Of a DNA stretch of 8,174 nt, positions 4,419-8,174 are shown piece by piece (the first letter of the stretch is position 1; every line of letters begins with the position of its first letter). Source of the stretch: CBDULX01 sp965368175 (GTDB lineage Bacteria; Pseudomonadota; Gammaproteobacteria; SZUA-229); contig CBDULX010000142.1 of the NCBI GenBank assembly GCA_965368175.1, positions 1 to 8,174 of the forward strand. The letters run 5' to 3'. The notes below the pieces were generated by a model. The model searched no databases. It was given only the letters and a program-made list of their open reading frames with translations, and had not been told where the DNA came from. A program made the position numbers and the translations under genes.

Positions 4419-6848
4419 ATGCTTACCTGGCTATTAATTTTCACCCTCACAATTGGCGTAGCTGCATATTTCCGGCTATCACAGGTGATCTGGAATGCCA
4501 TGCTCGGCGTGGTTTTACTTATATTCAGTTTTACTGATTTCGCTGGTATCGCCTCCCTGTTAATCCTCTGGGTATTATATCTGGCGGTCGTCATTCCGCT
4601 CAATCTTCCACAAATTCGCCTGAAATATGCCTCTGAACCGGTATTAAAGTTTATGAAAGGAGTCATGCCCAGCATCTCCCAGACCGAACAGCAAGCTCTG
4701 GATGCCGGTAAAGTATGGTGGGAAAGTGAACTGTTTAGTGGCGATCCCGATTACTCAAAAATACGCGATTTACCTGCAGCCAGATTAAACAGCGAAGAAC
4801 AGGAATACATCGATGGCCCGGTGGAAAAACTCTGCGAAATGCTGGATGACTGGAAAATCACCCATGAAGATTCAGACCTGCCGAAGGAAGTCTGGCAGTT
4901 TTTAAAAGACAATAAATTTTTCGCCATGATCATACCTAAAAAATATGGCGGACTGGAATTTTCAGCTCTGGCTCATTCTGCTGTGGTAATGAAAATAGCC
5001 GGCCGCAGTATCACGGCTGCAGTCACCGTTATGGTGCCTAACTCACTGGGTCCGGGCAAACTGCTGTTAACTTATGGTACCGAAGAACAGAAAAATAATT
5101 ATCTGTATGGCCTGGCCAGTGGTGATGAAATTCCCTGTTTTGCCTTAACCGGTCCGGAAGCCGGCAGTGACGCTGGCGCCATGCCCGATACCGGCGTAGT
5201 CTGTAAAGGCAGTTTTGATGGCAAAGACAATGTACTGGGTATACGTCTGAACTGGGACAAGCGCTACATCACGCTGGGCCCAGTAGCCACACTGCTGGGG
5301 CTGGCGTTTAAACTTTATGATCCGGATAAATTGCTCAGCGAAGAAGTCAGCCGTGGCATCACACTGGCACTGATCAAAACCGATGTACCCGGAATAGACA
5401 TAGGCCATCGTCACATGCCCAGCAACCATGTGTTCATGGTGGGGCCTAACCGGGGCAAGGATGTATTCATTCCCATCGACTGGGTTATTGGCGGTGTGGA
5501 TTTTGTCGGCAAGGGCTGGACCATGTTAATGGACTGCCTGTCAGATGGCCGAGCTATATCATTACCGGCCCTGAGTACCGGTGCTGGTAAATACGCCTCG
5601 CGTTATACGGGCGCCTATTCCCGGATTCGGAAGCAGTTCAAAATTCCCATTGGTTACTTCGAAGGTATCGAAGAAGCCCTGGCACAGATTGGCGGCCATA
5701 CCTATCTTATGGATGCTGCGCGCACCCTGACCCTGATCGGACTGGATACAGGTGAAGAGCCCTCAGTCATTTCCGGCATAGTGAAATACCAGCACACCGA
5801 GCGCATGCGCAAGGTGATCAATCACGCCATGGACATACATGGCGGCCATGGTATTTGCCTGGGTCCTAACAACTTCCTGGGACGAGCTTATCAGGGTATC
5901 CCCATCAGCATTACGGTTGAAGGCGCCAACATCCTGACCCGGAGTATGATTGTATTTGGCCAGGGTGTACTTCGCAGTCACCCCTATTTGCTTAAAGAAG
6001 TGGAAGCGGTTAACAATCCGGATCCGGAACAGGCAGTGGAACTGTTCGATGACGCCCTGTTCCGTCATATCGGCTTTGTCACCAGCAACTTTGTGCGTTC
6101 TTTCTGGCTTGGATTGTCCGGCTCCCGACTGATGAATGCTCCGGGCAAGGGTGCAGTGAAGTATTATTACCGACAGCTCACCCGAATGAGTTCGGCCTTT
6201 GCTCTGCTCGCCGATATGAGTGTTTCTGTACTGGGTGGTGAATTAAAACGTAAGGAAAAAATTTCCGGGCGTCTGGCCGATGCCCTGTCTAATATGTATA
6301 TGATCACTGCGGTGCTCAAACATTATGAAGACCAGGGTTATAAACCGAATGACCTGCCTTTTATGAAATGGGCCTGTGAGGACTCACTTTTTAATGTCCA
6401 GGAAGCACTGAAAGGAGTATGCGATAACTTCCCTATTTCCATAGTGGGCAAGCTGCTGAGTTTTGTCATTTTCCCACTGACCCGTCCCTATTCCGGTGCC
6501 AGTGACAAACTTGGTCATGAGGTGGCCCGTCTGTTATTAAAACCTTCGGATACACGTGATCGTTTAACCTCAGGCATATACTGGACAGAGAATAAAAATG
6601 ACTCGATGGGTCGGCTTGAATATGCGCTGAACAAGGTGCTTGAAGCCGAAGATGCTGAGCGTAAATTACGCGATGCCATGCACATTGGACTAATCCAGCA
6701 ACAACCCGTAGAACCTTTACTTAAGAAAGCCATTGAGCTGGAAATACTCGATAAAAAAGAAGCCGAACGCGTAAGAGTGGCGTATGAAGCCACCTTGAAT
6801 GCTGTTCGGGTAGATGAATTTACCAAAGAAGGATGGAAACTCGCATGA
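4419..6848 (+). CDS. fadE: FadE-type acyl-CoA dehydrogenase, membrane-anchored
   Basis: An 809-aa flavoprotein that catalyses the first step of fatty-acid beta-oxidation, oxidising acyl-CoA to trans-2-enoyl-CoA. Two hydrophobic segments at about 3-19 and 25-62 should anchor it in the inner membrane. The acyl-CoA dehydrogenase core runs from about 130 to 525: FALTGPEAGSDAGAMPDTG (241-259) for substrate and flavin binding, MDIHGGHGICLGPNN (471-485), and the probable catalytic base E501 in ITVEGANILTRSM. A long helical C-terminal extension (about 530-809) is typical of FadE (DUF1974) and absent from short-chain acyl-CoA dehydrogenases. Full length matches E. coli FadE, which is a little over 800 aa. 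Electrons would pass to ETF or another membrane acceptor, not encoded here. The gene is preceded by a strong Shine-Dalgarno on the stop of the YiiX-like gene and overlaps the thiolase by 4 bp. No FadR operator was recognised in the operon's leader. Confidence 0.96.
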   Translation: MLTWLLIFTLTIGVAAYFRLSQVIWNAMLGVVLLIFSFTDFAGIASLLILWVLYLAVVIPLNLPQIRLKYASEPVLKFMKGVMPSISQTEQQALDAGKVWWESELFSGDPDYSKIRDLPAARLNSEEQEYIDGPVEKLCEMLDDWKITHEDSDLPKEVWQFLKDNKFFAMIIPKKYGGLEFSALAHSAVVMKIAGRSITAAVTVMVPNSLGPGKLLLTYGTEEQKNNYLYGLASGDEIPCFALTGPEAGSDAGAMPDTGVVCKGSFDGKDNVLGIRLNWDKRYITLGPVATLLGLAFKLYDPDKLLSEEVSRGITLALIKTDVPGIDIGHRHMPSNHVFMVGPNRGKDVFIPIDWVIGGVDFVGKGWTMLMDCLSDGRAISLPALSTGAGKYASRYTGAYSRIRKQFKIPIGYFEGIEEALAQIGGHTYLMDAARTLTLIGLDTGEEPSVISGIVKYQHTERMRKVINHAMDIHGGHGICLGPNNFLGRAYQGIPISITVEGANILTRSMIVFGQGVLRSHPYLLKEVEAVNNPDPEQAVELFDDALFRHIGFVTSNFVRSFWLGLSGSRLMNAPGKGAVKYYYRQLTRMSSAFALLADMSVSVLGGELKRKEKISGRLADALSNMYMITAVLKHYEDQGYKPNDLPFMKWACEDSLFNVQEALKGVCDNFPISIVGKLLSFVIFPLTRPYSGASDKLGHEVARLLLKPSDTRDRLTSGIYWTENKNDSMGRLEYALNKVLEAEDAERKLRDAMHIGLIQQQPVEPLLKKAIELEILDKKEAERVRVAYEATLNAVRVDEFTKEGWKLA

Positions 6849-8174
6849 GCACATTCAGAGACGTATATATTGTCGATGGCAGTCGAAGCCCGCTTCTGAA
6901 AGCCAGGGGAAAACCTGGACCTTTCCTCGCCTCGGACCTCGCAGTTGCGGCAGCAAGACCCCTGTTGTTACGGCACGAACTCCCGCTCGATGCGCTTGAT
7001 GAAGTCATTGTCGGCTGTATCATGCCGACCCCCGATGAGGTCAACATCGCCCGTGTGATTTCACTTCGCCTGGGTATCCCCGATTCCGTCCCAGCCTGGA
7101 CGGTTCAACGTAACTGTGCTTCGGGATTACAGGCCCTGGATTCCGCCTATCACAATATCGCCAGCGGTCACTCCGAGCTGGTATTAGCCGGTGGTACAGA
7201 GTCCATGAGTCATGCACCGGTGCTGTTCAACGATTTGATGGTGAACTGGCTGGCCATGTTTATGGGCGCCAGAAGTTTTGGTCAGAAACTGAAAACCCTG
7301 GGCAAATTACGACCTGCTCACCTGAAACCCATTATTGCGTTGATTCGTGGTTTAAGCGATCCCATCATTGGTTTATCCATGGGACAGACCGCAGAAAAAA
7401 TTGCCTGGCGTTTCGGTATTACACGTGAACAAATGGATGAGTTCTCGGTGGCCAGTCATCAGCGTCTGGCTGCAGCCCATGATGAAGGTCGACTGGATGA
7501 AATCGAACCCCTGTACGATGGCAAAGGTAATTACTTTGATTTTGACGACGGCATCCGTCGCGATTCAAGCATGGCTAATCTGGCTAAACTCAAACCCTAC
7601 TTCGATCGCATCTATGGCAAGGTAACGCCCGGTAACAGCGCACAGATTACCGATGGTGCCGCCATGTTAATTCTGGCCAGCCCGGAGGCGGTTAAAAAGT
7701 ACAAACTGCCGGTGCTCGCAAAAATCATCGACAGCCAGTGGGCGGGACTGGATCCTTCCGAAATGGGACTGGGCCCGGCACACGCCATGGCCCCGATTAT
7801 GACCCGTAACAATCTGGCTATTAAAGACGTCGATTTCTGGGAAATTAACGAAGCCTTTGCCGGTCAGGTACTGTCCTGTATCGAAGCCTGGAAACAGGAC
7901 GACTACTGTAAACAGCATCTGGGTCTGAAATCGGCCCTGGGTGAAATCCCTCACGAGCTATTAAACGTGGACGGTGGTGGCGTCAGCATGGGCCACCCGG
8001 TAGGCGCCAGTGGTGCGCGTATCGTATTGCATCTGGCCAATGTACTGAAACACAATAATGCAAAACGCGGCATAGCCAGCCTGTGCATCGGTGGTGGTCA
8101 GGGTGGCGCTATGTTGATTGAAGCCGTCAAGTCTTCAGCAGTAAAAGCTTCAGCGCCAGCCAGTACTGAAGCAA
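6845..8174 (+). CDS. fadI: FadI-like 3-ketoacyl-CoA thiolase (3' end beyond window)
   Basis: 443 complete codons are visible and no stop is reached before the right edge. The ATG overlaps the fadE stop (ATGA); AAGGA lies 11 nt upstream. It is a degradative thiolase: acyl-enzyme nucleophile C91 in QRNCASGLQA, NEAFA (335-339), H384 in GHPVGASG, and the acid/base C414 in CIGGGQGGA. The loop domain (about 125-175, RSFGQKLKTLGKLRPAHLKP) resembles that of E. coli FadI, which is 436 aa. It would cleave 3-ketoacyl-CoA to acetyl-CoA plus a shortened acyl-CoA, the last step of beta-oxidation, pairing with FadE. The thiolase fold should end near residue 428; the visible chain continues with an Ala/Ser/Pro-rich stretch (429-443), either a short tail or a linker to more sequence. 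Assignment to thiolase is certain; the symbol fadI, rather than fadA or another paralogue, is likely but less sure. Confidence 0.92.
   Translation, partial: MSTFRDVYIVDGSRSPLLKARGKPGPFLASDLAVAAARPLLLRHELPLDALDEVIVGCIMPTPDEVNIARVISLRLGIPDSVPAWTVQRNCASGLQALDSAYHNIASGHSELVLAGGTESMSHAPVLFNDLMVNWLAMFMGARSFGQKLKTLGKLRPAHLKPIIALIRGLSDPIIGLSMGQTAEKIAWRFGITREQMDEFSVASHQRLAAAHDEGRLDEIEPLYDGKGNYFDFDDGIRRDSSMANLAKLKPYFDRIYGKVTPGNSAQITDGAAMLILASPEAVKKYKLPVLAKIIDSQWAGLDPSEMGLGPAHAMAPIMTRNNLAIKDVDFWEINEAFAGQVLSCIEAWKQDDYCKQHLGLKSALGEIPHELLNVDGGGVSMGHPVGASGARIVLHLANVLKHNNAKRGIASLCIGGGQGGAMLIEAVKSSAVKASAPASTEA

Noticed and set aside
5763..6068. 101-codon minus-strand open frame inside fadE
   Set aside because: It lies wholly antisense to a strongly conserved catalytic region of FadE and shows no family features.
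1..8174. Defence system, toxin-antitoxin pair, prophage or secondary-metabolite cluster
   Set aside because: All genes belong to recognisable core or metabolic families, and no nuclease-effector, integrase, transposase or small toxin-like gene was found.

Overview
The window looks like chromosomal DNA of a gammaproteobacterium, with roughly balanced base composition. The evidence is the gacA/uvrY-type response regulator on the same strand as uvrC, the FadE-type acyl-CoA dehydrogenase with N-terminal membrane segments and a long C-terminal extension, and a FadI-like thiolase. No genus can be named from this stretch. No tRNA, rRNA, insertion sequence, phage gene or CRISPR array was seen.

Left half (1-2093), minus strand. 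In transcription order the genes are: a short CYTH-domain protein (probable tripolyphosphatase), a GacA/UvrY response regulator, a family-5 (UDGb) uracil-DNA glycosylase, and the first 19 codons of uvrC, which runs off the left edge. The well-known gacA/uvrY-uvrC pair is split here by the glycosylase gene and by a 180-bp intergenic region. That region carries a 113-bp inverted-repeat element built from degenerate 8-bp units around a central hairpin.

Right half (2109-8174), plus strand. A class-V aminotransferase-fold PLP enzyme is divergent from the CYTH gene; the two start codons are only 15 bp apart. After a 192-bp gap with a perfect 16-bp inverted repeat comes a tight three-gene operon. 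It consists of a YiiX/YebB-like permuted papain-fold (NlpC/P60 superfamily) hydrolase, fadE, and a FadI-like 3-ketoacyl-CoA thiolase that runs off the right edge. The fadE ribosome-binding site overlaps the hydrolase stop codon, and fadE and the thiolase share an ATGA stop/start overlap.

How the genes may work together. FadE and the thiolase catalyse the first and last steps of a fatty-acid beta-oxidation turn; a hydratase/dehydrogenase might lie downstream, outside the window. The coupled YiiX-like protein belongs to a superfamily that includes lipid-acting members (LRAT-like acyltransferases and phospholipases), so it may release or handle acyl chains for beta-oxidation. That link is inference from gene order and is the most interesting lead here. 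The minus-strand genes join signalling, a polyphosphate-type hydrolase and two DNA-repair functions (base excision and nucleotide excision).
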